Assembly: GCA_964016885.1 (NCBI GenBank)
Contig: OZ024740.1
Location: 3,726,836 to 3,790,835, forward strand
DNA from: Eledone cirrhosa
Taxonomy: Eukaryota; Mollusca; Cephalopoda; Octopoda; Eledonidae
DNA: 64,000 nt
Direction of reading: 5' to 3'
Below the pieces are notes generated by a model. The model was not told the DNA's origin and made no database searches. It was given only the letters and a program-made list of their open reading frames with translations. Positions 11,839 to 21,784 of this stretch are shown here, in pieces (the first letter of the stretch is position 1; each line of letters starts with the position of its first letter). The position numbers and the translations under genes are program-made.

Positions 11839-14800
11839 ATTTGTAGTCTACGATTTGTAGTCTATGATTTGTAGTCTAGGATTTGTAGTCTAGGATTTGT
11901 AGTCTAGGATTTGTTGTAGTCTAGGGTTTGTAGTCTAGGATTTGTTGTAGTCTAGGATTTGTAGTCTAGGATTTGTTGTAGTCTATGATTTGTACTCTAT
12001 GATTTGTAGTCTAGGATTTGTAGTCTATGATTTGTAGTCTAGGATTTGTAGTCTACGATTTGTAGTCTAGGATTTGTAGTCTAGGATTTGTAGTCTATGA
12101 TTTGTAGTCTATGATTTGTAGTCTAGGATTTGTAGTCTACGATTTGTAGTCTACGATTTGTAGTCTAGGATTTGTAGTCTACGATTTGTAGTCTAGAATT
12201 TGTAGTCTATGATTTGTAGTCTATGATTTGTAGTCTAGGATTTGTAGTCTAGGATTTGTAGTCTAGGATTTGTAGTCTATGATTTGTAGTCTAGGATTTG
12301 TATTCTATGTTTGTTGTAGTCTAGGATTTGTAGTCTAGATTTGTTATCTATGTTTGTTGTAGTCTAGGATTTGTTGTAGTCTATGATTTGTAGTCTACGA
12401 TTTGTAGTCTATGATTTGTAGTCTAGGATTTGTAGTCTAGGATTTGTAGGCTAGGATTTGTTGTAGTCTAGGGTTTGTAGTCTAGGATTTGTTGTAGTCT
12501 AGGATTTGTAGTCTAGGATTTGTTGTAGTCTATGATTTGTACTCTATGATTTGTAGTCTAGGATTTGTAGTCTATGATTTGTAGTCTAGGATTTGTAGTT
12601 TACGATTTGTAGTCTAGGATTTGTAGTCTAGGATTTGTAGTCTATGATTTGTAGTCTATGATTTGTAGTCTAGGATTTGTAGTCTACGATTTGTAGTCTA
12701 GGATTTGTAGTCTAGGATTTGTAGTCTACGATTTGTAGTCTAGAATTTGTAGTCTATGATTTGTAGTCTATGATTTGTAGTCTAGGATTTGTAGTCTAGG
12801 ATTTGTAGTCTAGGTTTTGTAGTCTAGGATTTGTAGTCTAGGATTTGTAGTCTAGGATTTGTAGTCTAGGATTTGTTGTAGTCTAGGATTTGTAGTCTAG
12901 GATTTGTAGTCTAGGATTTGTAGTCTAGGATTTGTAGTCTAGGATTTGTTGTAGTCTAGGATTTGTAGTCTAGGATTTGTAGTCTAGGATTTGTAGTCTA
13001 TGATTTGTAGTCTATGATTTGTAGTCTAGGATTTGTAGTCTAGGATTTGTAGTCTAGGATTTGTAGTCTATGTTTGTTGTAGTCTAGGATTTGTAGTCTA
13101 GATTTGTTGTCTATGTTTGTTGTAGTCTAGGATTTGTTGTAGTCTATGATTTGTAGTCTACGATTTGTAGTCTATGATTTGTAGTCTATGATTTGTAGTC
13201 TAGGATTTGTATTCTAGGATTTGTTGTAGTCTAGGGTTTGTAGTCTAGGGTTTGTTGTAGTCTAGGATTTGTAGTCTAGGATTTGTTGTAGTCTATGATT
13301 TGTACTCTATGATTTGTAGTCTAGGATTTGTAGTCTAGGATTTGTAGTCTAGGATTTGTAGTCTACGATTTGTAGTCTAGGATTTGTAGTCTATGATTTG
13401 TAGTCTGATTTGTAGTCTATGATTTGTAGTCTAGGATTTGTAGTCTACGATTTGTAGTCTAGGATTTGTAGTCTAGGATTTGTAGTCTACGATTTGTAGT
13501 CTAGAATTTGTAGTCTAGGATTTGTAGTCTAGGATTTGTAGTCTAGGATTTGTAGTCTAGGATTTGTAGTCTAGGATTTGTAGTCTACGATTTGTAGTCT
13601 AGGATTTGTAGTCTAGGATTTGTAGTCTAGGATTTGTTGTAGTCTAGGATTTGTAGTCTAGGATTTGTAGTCTATGATTTGTAGTCTAGGATTTGTAGTC
13701 TAGGATTTGTTGTAGTCTAGGATTTGTAGTCTAGGATTTGTTGTAGTCTATGATTTGTACTCTATGATTTGTAGTCTAGGATTTGTAGTCTAGGATTTGT
13801 AGTCTAGGATTTGTAGTCTAGGATTTGTAGTCTACGATTTGTAGTCTAGGATTTGTAGTCTAGGATTTGTAGTCTATGATTTGTAGTCTATGATTTGTAG
13901 TCTAGGATTTGTAGTCTAGGATTTGTAGTCTAGGATTTGTAGTCTAGGATTTGTAGTCTACGATTTGTAGTCTAGAATTTGTAGTCTATGATTTGTAGTC
14001 TATGATTTGTAGTCTAGGATTTGTAGTCTAGGATTTGTAGTCTAGGATTTGTAGTCTACGATTTGTAGTCTACGATTTGTAGTCTAGGATTTGTAGTCTA
14101 GGATTTGTTGTAGTCTAGGATTTGTAGTCTAGGATTTGTAGTCTAGGATTTGTAGTCTAGGATTTGTCGTCTAGGATTTGTTGTAGTCTAGGATTTGTAG
14201 TCTAGGATTTGTAGTCTATGATTTGTAGTCTAGGATTTGTAGTCTAGGATTTGTTGTAGTCTAGGATTTGTAGTCTAGGATTTGTAGTCTAGGATTTGTA
14301 GTCTAGGATTTGTAGTCTAGGATTTGTAGTCTAGGATTTGTAGTCTAGGATTTGTAGTCTATGATTTGTAGTCTAGGATTTGTAGTCTAGGATTTGTAGT
14401 CTAGGATTTGTAGTCTAGGATTTGTAGTCTATGATTTGTAGTCTATGATTTGTACTCTATGATTTGTAGTCTATGATTTGTAGTCTAGGATTTGTAGTCT
14501 ATGATTTGTACTCTATGATTTGTAGTCTAGGATTTGTAGTCTATGATTTGTAGTCTAGGATTTGTAGTCTATGATTTGTAGTCTAGGATTTGTAGTCTAC
14601 GATTTGTAGTCTAGGATTTGTAGTCTACAATTTGTAGTCTACGATTTGTAGTTTAGGATTTGTAGTCTATGATTTGTAGTCTAGGATTTGTTGAAGTCTA
14701 TGATTTGTAGTCTAGGATTTGTTGTAGTCTATGATTTGTAGTCTAGGATTTGTAGTCTAGGATTTGTAGTCTAGGATTTGTAGTCTAGGATTTGTAGTCT

Positions 14801-16793
14801 AGGATTTGTTGTAGTCTAGGATTTGTAGTCTAGGATTTGTTGTACTCTAGGATTTGTAGTCTATGATTTGTAGTCTAGGATTTGTTGTAGTCTAGGATTT
14901 GTAGTCTAGGATTTGTAGTCTATGATTTGTAGTCTATGATTTGTAGTCTAGGATTTGTAGTCTAGGATTTGTAGTCTAGGATTTGTAGTCTAGGATTTGT
15001 AGTCTATGATTTGTAGTCTATGATTTGTACTCTATGATTTGTAGTCTATGATTTTTAGTCTAGGATTTGTAGTCTATTATTTGTAGTCTATGATTTGTAG
15101 TCTAGGATTTGTAGTCTATGATTTGTAGTCTAGGATTTGTAGTCTATGATTTGTAGTCTAGGATTTGTAGTCTACGATTTGTAGTCTAGGATTTGTAGTC
15201 TACGATTTGTAGTCTACGATTTGTAGTCTAGGATTTGTAGTCTATGATTTGTAGTCTAGGATTTGTTGAAGTCTATGATTTGTAGTCTAGGATTTGTTGT
15301 AGTCTATGATTTGTAGCCTATGATTTGTAGTCTAGGATTTGTAGTCTAGGATTTGTAGTCTATGATTTGTAGTCTAGGATTTGTTGTAGTCTAGGATTTG
15401 TAGTCTAGGATTTGTTGTACTCTAGGATTTGTAGTCTAGGATTTGTAGTCTAGGATTTGTTGTAGTCTAGGATTTGTAGTCTAGGATTTGTAGTCTATGA
15501 CTTGTAGTCTAGGATTTGTAGTCTAGGATTTGTTGTAGTCTAGGATTTGTAGTCTAGGATTTGTAGTCTATGATTTGTAGTCTATGATTTGTAGTCTATG
15601 ATTTGTAGTCTAGGATTTGTAGTCTAGGTTTGTTGTAGTCTAGGATTTGTAGTCTAGGATTTGTTGTAGTCTAGGATTGGTAGTCTCGGATTTGTAGTCT
15701 AGGTTGTTGTAGTCTAGGATTTGTAGTCTCTGATTTGTAGTCTAGGATTTCTTGTAGTCTATCATTTGTAGTCTAGGATTCGATGTAGTCTAGGATTTGT
15801 AGTCTACGCTTGTTGTTGTCTAGGATTTGTAGTCTAGGATTTGTTGTAGTCTAGGATTGGTAGTCTAGGATTTGTAGTCTAGGTTGTTGTAGTCTAGGAT
15901 TTGTAGTCTAGGATTTGTAGTCTAGGTTTGTTGTAGTCTAGGATTTGTAGTCTAGGATTTGTTGTAGTCTAGGATTGGTAGTCTCGGATTTGTAGTCTAG
16001 GTTGTTGTAGTCTAGGATTTGTAGTCTAGGCTTTGTAGTCTAGGATTTGTTGTCTAGGATTTGTTGTAGTCTAGGATTTGTAGTCTAGGCTTTGTAGTCT
16101 AGGATTTGTAGTCTAGGATTTGTTGTAGTCTAGGATTTGTTGTGGTCTAGGATTTGTAGTCTATGTTTCTCGTAGTCTAGGATTTGCAGTCTAGGATTTG
16201 TTGTAGTCAGGGATGTGTAGTCTAGGTTTGTTGTAGTCTAGGATTTGAAAAATCTAGGTTTGTTGTAATTTAGGATTTGTAGTCTAGGATTTGTAGTCTA
16301 GGATTTGTAGCCTAGGATTTGTAGTCGAGGATTTGTTGTAGTCTAGGATTGGTAGTCTAGGATTTGTAGTCTAGGATTTGTAGTCTAGGATTTGTTGTAC
16401 TCTAGGATTTGATGTAGTCTAGGATTTGTAGTCTAGGTTTGTTGTAGTCTAGGTTTGTTATAGTCTAGGATTTGTAGTCTATGATTTGTAGTCTAGAATA
16501 TGTAGTCTTGGATTTGTTGTAGTCTAGGATTTGATGTAGTCTAGGATTTGTAGTCTAGGATTTGTAGTCTATCTTTGTTGTAGTCTAGCATTTGTAGTCT
16601 AGGATTTGTAGTCTATGATTTGTAGTCTAGGATATGTAGTCTTGGATTTGTTGTAGTCTAGGATTTGATGTAGTCTAGGATTTGTAGTCTAGGATTTGTA
16701 GTCTATCTTTGTTGTAGTCTAGCATTTGTAGTGTAGGATTTGTAGTCTAGGATTTGTAGTCTAGGATTTGTAGTAGTGTAGCATTTGTAGTAA
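11839..16793. repeat. 14-bp satellite array, second segment
   Basis: Same TAGTCTAGGATTTG unit, orientation and 17-bp variant as the first segment, with roughly 340 units. It is the satellite part of copy 2 of the large duplication. The left end starts in mid-monomer directly after the island and follows the variant order seen from about 5,490 (and about 2,290) rather than that seen just upstream of the island. The right end (about 15,630-16,793) repeats the diverged edge monomers of 9,120-11,208, but with a single instead of a doubled 910-bp unit. Confidence 0.96.
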
Positions 16794-17423
16794 GTTGAAA
16801 GGTTCTGTTGGAATGTTGTTGATGTTTAGCGGTCAGAAGAACCTGAGGAATGGAGTATAAAGGAAGTAAGATCTTGTAGACAATATAGCGATCAAATATT
16901 TATTGAGTTTATGTCAAAGTTAGTAATGAATGCTCATGATACTACATCTATTGGGAGCTCCAGAACAAGAAAACAAGAAATTTAAGAAGAATCTGATGAA
17001 ACAAAGCGCGGCTGAGGGGAATAAGCAAACAATTAAAAATGATAAAACTGTAATAATATGGCAGCGATGTATTTGTTTTGCAAGCTTGTTGATATGATCA
17101 AAGATAGAATATAATAACCCATCACCCCCACCCATCCTTCTGTGACCCCAGAGCCTATCACCTGTCCCCTTACCCTCCCATTCTTCTGTGACCCCAGAGT
17201 CCATCACCCCGCCCCCCTTCCCCTCCAATTCTTCTGTGACCCCAGAGCCCATCACCCATCCTCTTCCCCTCCCATTCTTCTGTGACCCCAGAGTCCTTAC
17301 CCTTCCCTTCATTATCTGTTTTTAAATATCTGTAGTTTTGTTATTATTTGATTTGAAATAGATTTGTTTATGATTTTTAATTTTTTTTAAAAAATAAAAT
17401 GTTTATATGTTTAAAAATATATG
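16794..17423. repeat. Non-satellite island, copy 2
   Basis: Second copy of the 630-bp island, displaced by 5,585 bp. I saw no substitution between the copies, and the 130-aa minus-strand frames at 11,335-11,727 and 16,920-17,312 are identical. The minisatellite motif recurs at 17,138, 17,184, 17,232 and 17,278. The 51-codon open stretch recurs at 16,830-16,985 and the AATAAA near 17,394. This copy abuts unique sequence on its right, so it probably sits in the ancestral position and 11,209-11,838 was created by the duplication. Confidence 0.87.
17115..17300. repeat. 46-48 bp minisatellite, four copies, in island copy 2
   Basis: Exact counterpart of the array at 11,530-11,715, with the same 46/48/46 spacing and the same linkers. 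The copies did not expand or contract after the large duplication, which supports a recent date for it. Confidence 0.88.
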
Positions 17424-17819
17424 CAGATGAACTAACAACACCCACACACAAACACACACTGGTGACCAAAGATAGAATATAAACACATGCAGAATCAGAC
17501 ACGAACACTCACCAAACAGAATACAAGCACAAACGCAATCAGACAACCAAAAAAAAAAAGCGTTATAGAAATAATGGGAGGAAACACAGTAGTGATAATC
17601 ATCACTGAAAATGTCACAGAAATGTGTGATGAAAGAACTCTGATAAATCATATTCATATTTATACTTTTAACTGTTGGTCAATCAATGATAAACATTGAT
17701 TGCCAGCTAAATTATCTATAGAAATATAAAAATATACTGAAGTGAAAACCAAAGAGTGAGTGTGTTTTACTATATTTTGATAATATTAGGACTGCATGAC
17801 CCTCCCCAAATATAACTTT
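17424..17819. other. Unique AT-rich intergenic sequence
   Basis: No gene is recognisable. The left part is CA-rich (ACACCCACACACAAACACAC near 17,438), followed by an A run at about 17,549-17,559. CAAAGATAGAATATA occurs at 17,467-17,481 and also inside island copy 2 at 17,099-17,113, a 15-bp direct repeat. Small frames on both strands (70 aa plus, 84 aa minus) overlap each other and have AT-driven composition with no domain features, so they are not called. AATATAAA-type motifs are plentiful and uninformative at this composition. Confidence 0.7.
17680..17702. other. Perfect 9-bp inverted repeat with 5-nt loop
   Basis: CAATCAATG at 17,680-17,688 is the exact reverse complement of CATTGATTG at 17,694-17,702, separated by ATAAA. 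It could form a small hairpin or be a palindromic protein site. There is no T run typical of a Pol III terminator and no flanking target duplication, so no function is assigned. Confidence 0.6.
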
Positions 17820-18048
17820 AATAACAATAATGTTGATAATAGTTTCTGATTTAGGCTCAAGGCCAACAATTTGGGGGCAGGGGAAAGTCGATTAAATAAA
17901 TCCAGTGTATTACTGCTACTTTACTTTAGCAGCACAGTAAGGGTGAAATGCAAAGTTAACCTCAGCGGGATTTGAACTCAACTCAAAATGTAAAGGGAGG
18001 TAATTCTATACTCCAAAGCATCGTGTCCGACGCCCTACCACCACTACT
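17820..18048 (-). mobile_element. tRNA-derived SINE, cephalopod/mollusc type, degraded
   Basis: Read on the minus strand, the element begins near 18,048 with a tRNA-like head (GGTAGGGCGTCGGACACGAT). It contains a good Pol III B box, GTTCAAATC, at 17,969-17,977 (consensus GWTCRANNC) within GAGTTCAAATCCCGCTGAGG. Downstream come ACTTTGCATTTCACCCTTAC, TACACTGGATTTATTTAATC, GACTTTCCCCTGCCCCCAAA and GGCCTTGAGCCTAAATCAG, ending in an AT-rich TTATTGTTATTAAAG tail. From memory, this block order corresponds to the abundant octopus and squid tRNA-derived SINE (a head ending in GTTCAAATTCCGCCGAGG, a CTTTCATCC block, a CACTGGGGTCGAT block, and a tail with GGCCTTGTGCCTA). The A box is poorly preserved and no target site duplication was found. 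It is presumably an old, inactive insertion. The exact family is not determined. Confidence 0.75.
17969..17977 (-). promoter_or_regulatory. Pol III B box of the SINE
   Basis: GTTCAAATC on the minus strand fits the tRNA B-box consensus GWTCRANNC at every fixed position. It lies about 75 bases inside the 5' end of the element, close to where a tRNA-type internal promoter would place it. The partner A box is degenerate, so present-day transcription is doubtful. Confidence 0.65.
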
Positions 18049-18055
18049 ACAATCC

Positions 18056-19080
18056 ACTGCTGTTGATAATGATGAGGATTATAGTAATAGTGACTATAGT
18101 GATAAGATAGTCATGATGATGATGATGATATTGGTGGTGATAATGGTGATGGTGATGTTGACAGTGGTGATAGTGGTGATAGTGGTGGTGGTGATGATGG
18201 TGGTGGTGGTGGTGATGGTGATGATGGCGATGATGGCGATAATGATAATGGTGATGATGGTGATGGTGATAGTGATAATGATGATAGTGATGGTGGTGGT
18301 GATGGTGATAATGATAATGGTGATGATGGTGATGTGGCGGTGATGCTGGCGATAGTGGTGGTGATGGCGATAGTGGTGATGATGGTAGTGGTGATGATGG
18401 TGGTGGTGATGGCAATGGTGATGATGGCTATGGTGGTGAGGGTGGTGGTGGTGGTGATAGTGGTGGTGATGATGGTGGTGGTGGTGATGGTGGTGGTGAT
18501 GATGGTGGTGGTGATGATGGTAGTGGTGATGATGGTGGTGGTGGTGGTGATGATGGTGGTGGTGGTGGTGATGATGGTGGTGGTGATGGCGATGTTGGTG
18601 GTGGTGGTGATGATGGTGGTGCTGATAGTGATAGTGGTGGTGATGATGGTGGTGGTGATGGTGGTGGTGGTGATGGCAATGGTGGTGATGATGGTGGTGG
18701 TGATGGTGATGGTCGTGATGATGGTGGTGGTGATGGCGATGGTGGTGGTGATGATGATGGTGGTGGTGATGATGGTGGTGGTGATGATGATGGTGGTGAT
18801 GATGGTGGTGGTGATGGCGATGGTGGTGGTGGTGGTGGTGGTGGTGATGGCGATGGTGGTGGTGGTGGTGATGGCGATGGTCCTGGTGATAGTGGTGGTG
18901 ATGGCGATGGTGGTGATGGTGGTGGTGATGATGGTGGTGGTGATGGTGGTGGTGGTGATGGCAATGGTGGTGATGATGGTGGTGGTGATGGTGATGGTCG
19001 TGATGATGGTGGTGGTGATGGCGATGGTGGTGGTGGTGATGATGATGGTGGTGGTGATGATGGTGGTGGTGATGATGATT
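18056..19080. repeat. GGT/GAT trinucleotide (TGATGG-type) microsatellite array
   Basis: About 1 kb built almost only of GGT, GAT and GAC/GGC-like triplets, with plus-strand patterns such as GATGGTGGTGGTGATGGCG. The left third (to about 18,330) is richer in GATAAT and AGTGGT triplets and looks more diverged. The longest pure run is eight TGG triplets at 18,821-18,844. Because the repeat keeps triplet phase, several frames stay open on both strands: a His-rich minus frame (18,094-19,161, 355 aa), Val/Met-rich plus frames, and Pro/Ser- and Thr/Ile-rich minus frames. None has a signal peptide, a domain or convincing flanking coding sequence, so they are treated as by-products. Confidence 0.93.
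18635..19079. repeat. Direct duplication of about 150 bp within the trinucleotide array, offset 285 bp
   Basis: The segments about 18,635-18,790 and 18,920-19,079 share an ordered series of rare triplets: GGCAATGG at 18,675 and 18,960, then GGTCGTGATG, GGCGATGG and three GAT triplets. The second copy has one extra GGT. Simple slippage of single triplets would not preserve such a series, so a segment was copied. Confidence 0.8.
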
Positions 19081-19082
19081 GC

Positions 19083-19305
19083 AGATGTGACAGCATTGAT
19101 CTGACATACCAAAATTTGTGTTATCAATTCTAAAACGACTAACATCAACATATTTACACATCTGCTATATTCATCATCAGGTAAATAATATATGAAGCAG
19201 AATCAATTCATGATTAATATCCTGTCTTTCCAATAATGTCTTTGTCTTGATAGCATCTCTTTCTGTCAAAACAGTTGGAACAGTCCACTAATGGAAAACA
19301 ATGAA
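19083..19305. other. Unique spacer between the trinucleotide array and the 31-bp satellite
   Basis: 223 bp of ordinary AT-rich sequence, starting GCAGATGTGACAGCATTG and ending TAATGGAAAACAATG. I see no gene, RNA or transposon end. The minus-strand His-rich frame takes its first 28 residues (starting MCKYVDVSRF) from here before entering the triplet repeat. The 31-bp satellite begins abruptly with a partial unit (AATACTGCTAG). Confidence 0.7.
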
Positions 19306-19916
19306 TACTGCTAGAATTAATATATTTGGGGATTAACACTGTTAGAATGAATATATTTGGGGATTAATACTGCTAGAATTAATATATTTGGGGTTTAACA
19401 CTGTTAGAATTAATATATTTGGGGATTAACACTGTTAGAATTAATATATTTGGGGATTAACACTGTTAGAATTAATATATTTGGGGATTAACACTGTTAG
19501 AATTAATATATTTGGGGATTAACACTGTTAGAATTAATATATTTGGGGTTTAACACTACTAGAATTAATATATTTGGGGATTAACACTGTTAGAATTAAT
19601 ATATTTGGGGATTAACACTGTTAGAATTAATATATTTGGGGATTAACACTGCTAGAATTAATATATTTGGGGTTTAACACTGCTAGAATTAATATATTTG
19701 GGGATTAACACTGCTAGAATTAATATATTTGGGGATTAACACTGCTAGAATTAATATATTTGGAGTTTAACACTGCTAGAATTAATATATTTGTGGATTA
19801 ACACTGCTAGAATTAATATATTTGGGGATTAACACTGCTAGAATTAATATATTTGGGGTTTAACACTGCTAGAATTAATATATTTGGGGATTAACACTGC
19901 TAGAATTAATATATTT

Positions 19917-20790
19917 GGTGTTTAACACTGCTAGAATTAATATATTTGGGGATTAACACTGCTAGAATTAATATATTTGGGGATTAACACTGCTAGAATT
20001 AATATATTTGGGGATTAACACTGCTAGAATTAATATATTTGGGGTTTAACACTGCTAGAATTAATATATTTAGGGTTTAACACTGCTAGAATAAATATAT
20101 TTGTGGATTAACACTGCTAGAATTAATATATTTAGGGTTTAACACTGCTAGAATTAATATATTTGGGGATTAACACTGCTAGAATTAATATATTTGGGGT
20201 TTAACACTGCTAGAATTAATATATTTGGGGATTAACACTGCTAGAATTAATATATTTGGTGTTTAACACTGCTAGAATTAATATATTTGGGGATTAACAC
20301 TGCTAGAATTAATATATTTGGGGATTAACACTGCTAGAATTAATATATTTGGGGTTTAACACTGCTAGAATTAATATATTTGGGGATTAACACTGCTAGA
20401 ATTAATATATTTGGTGTTTAACACTGCTAGAATTAATATATTTGGGGATTAACACTGCTAGAATTAATATATTTGGGGATTAACACTGCTAGAATTAATA
20501 TATTTGGGGTTTAACACTGCTAGAATTAATATATTTGGGGATTAACACTGCTAGAATTAATATATTTGGTGTTTAACACTGCTAGAATTAATATATTTGG
20601 GGATTAACACTGCTAGAATTAATATATTTGGGGATTAACACTGCTAGAATTAATATATTTGGGGATTAACACTGCTAGAATTAATATATTTGGGGTTTAA
20701 CACTGCTAGAATTAATATATTTAGGGTTTAACACTGCTAGAATAAATATATTTGTGGATTAACACTGCTAGAATTAATATATTTAGGGTT
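19917..20790. repeat. 155-bp pentamer and 651-bp block in the 31-bp array
   Basis: The GGTGTTT variant falls at 19,917, 20,258, 20,413 and 20,568. The last two steps are exactly 155 bp (5 units) and the first is 341 bp (11 units). Intervening units follow the same order of GATT and GTTT types. The GAATAAATATATTTGTGG variant at 20,089 and 20,740 gives a 651-bp offset (21 units) enclosing the pentamers. This is the smallest clear higher-order repeat in the window. Confidence 0.8.
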
Positions 20791-21784
20791 TAACACTGCT
20801 AGAATTAATATATTTGGGGATTAACACTGCTAGAATTAATATATTTGGGGTTTAACACTGCTAGAATTAATATATTTGGCGATTAACACTGCTAGAATTA
20901 ATATATTTCGCGATTAACACTGCTAGAATTATATATATTTGGGGTTTAACACTGCTAGAATTAATATATTTGGGGTTTAACACTGCTAGAATTAATATAT
21001 TTGGCGATTAACACTGCTAGAATTAATATATTTGGGGAGTAACACTGCTAGAATTAATATATTTGGGGTTTAACACTGCTAGAATTAATATATTTGGGGT
21101 TAAACGCTGCTAGAATTAATATATTTGTGGATTAACACTGCTAGAATTAATATATTTGGGGATTAACACTGCTAGAATTAATATATTTGGGGATTAACAC
21201 TGCTAGAATTAATATATTTAGGGTTTAACATTGCTAGAATTAATATATTTGGGGATTAACACTGCTAGAATTAATGTATTTGGGGATTAACACTGCTAGA
21301 ATTAATATATTTGGGGATTAACACTGCTAGAATTAATATATTTGGGGTTTAACACTGATAGAATTAATATATTTGGGGTTTAACACTGCTAGAATTAATA
21401 CATTTGGGGATTAACACTGTTAGAATTAATATATTTTGGGATTAACACTGCTAGAATTAATATATTTGGGGATTAAAACTGCTAGAATTAATATATTTGG
21501 GGTTTAACACTGCTAGGATTAATATATTTGAGGATTAAAACTGCTAGAATTAATATATTTTGGGATTAACACTGGTAGAATTAATATATTTTGGGTTTAA
21601 CACTGCTAGAATTAACATATTTGGGGATTAATACTGTTAGAATTAATATATTTGGGGATTAACACTGCTAGAATTAATATATTTTGGGATTAACACTGCT
21701 AGAATTGATATATTTAGGGTTTAACACTGCTAGAATTAATATATTTGGGGATTAACACTGCTAGAATTAATATATTTGGGGATT

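Larger units (their letters stand above)
5490..17423. repeat. Large tandem duplication: satellite plus 630-bp island, two copies
   Basis: Copy 1 is about 5,490-11,838 and copy 2 is 11,839-17,423. The right-hand parts align at exactly 5,585 bp (GTCAGGGATG 10,621 to 16,206; the island 11,209 to 16,794; the break at 11,838 to 17,423). Further left the offset is about 6,425-6,427 bp (5,875 to 12,302, 6,170 to 12,597, 7,741 to 14,166). Most of the difference is the extra 910-bp unit in copy 1, plus smaller indels. At 11,838/11,839 the island ends abruptly in ATATATG and re-enters the 14-bp array, whereas at 17,423/17,424 the same ATATATG continues into unique DNA. That is the structure expected of a tandem duplication whose left breakpoint lay in the satellite and whose right breakpoint lay just after the island. 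Confidence 0.88.

Noticed and set aside
1..16793. CRISPR-like regular repeats
   Set aside because: Units are contiguous with no unique spacers, and the context is eukaryotic.
17403..17699. Overlapping 84-aa minus and 70-aa plus frames in the AT-rich flank
   Set aside because: They overlap each other on opposite strands, reflect CA-rich and A-run composition, and show no recognisable features.
17960..18048. Functional tRNA gene
   Set aside because: Only the B box is well kept; the A box and the acceptor-stem pairing are not recognisable. A SINE head explains it better.
17972..19104. Val/Met-rich plus-strand frames (17,972-18,343 and 18,334-19,104) resembling membrane proteins
   Set aside because: Composition is fixed by GTG, GTA and ATG triplets of the repeat, with no charged loops or family motifs.
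18094..19161. 355-aa histidine-rich minus-strand frame resembling a metal-binding protein
   Set aside because: It is the triplet repeat read in one frame; several other frames are equally open. Only 28 residues lie outside the repeat, with no signal peptide or domain.
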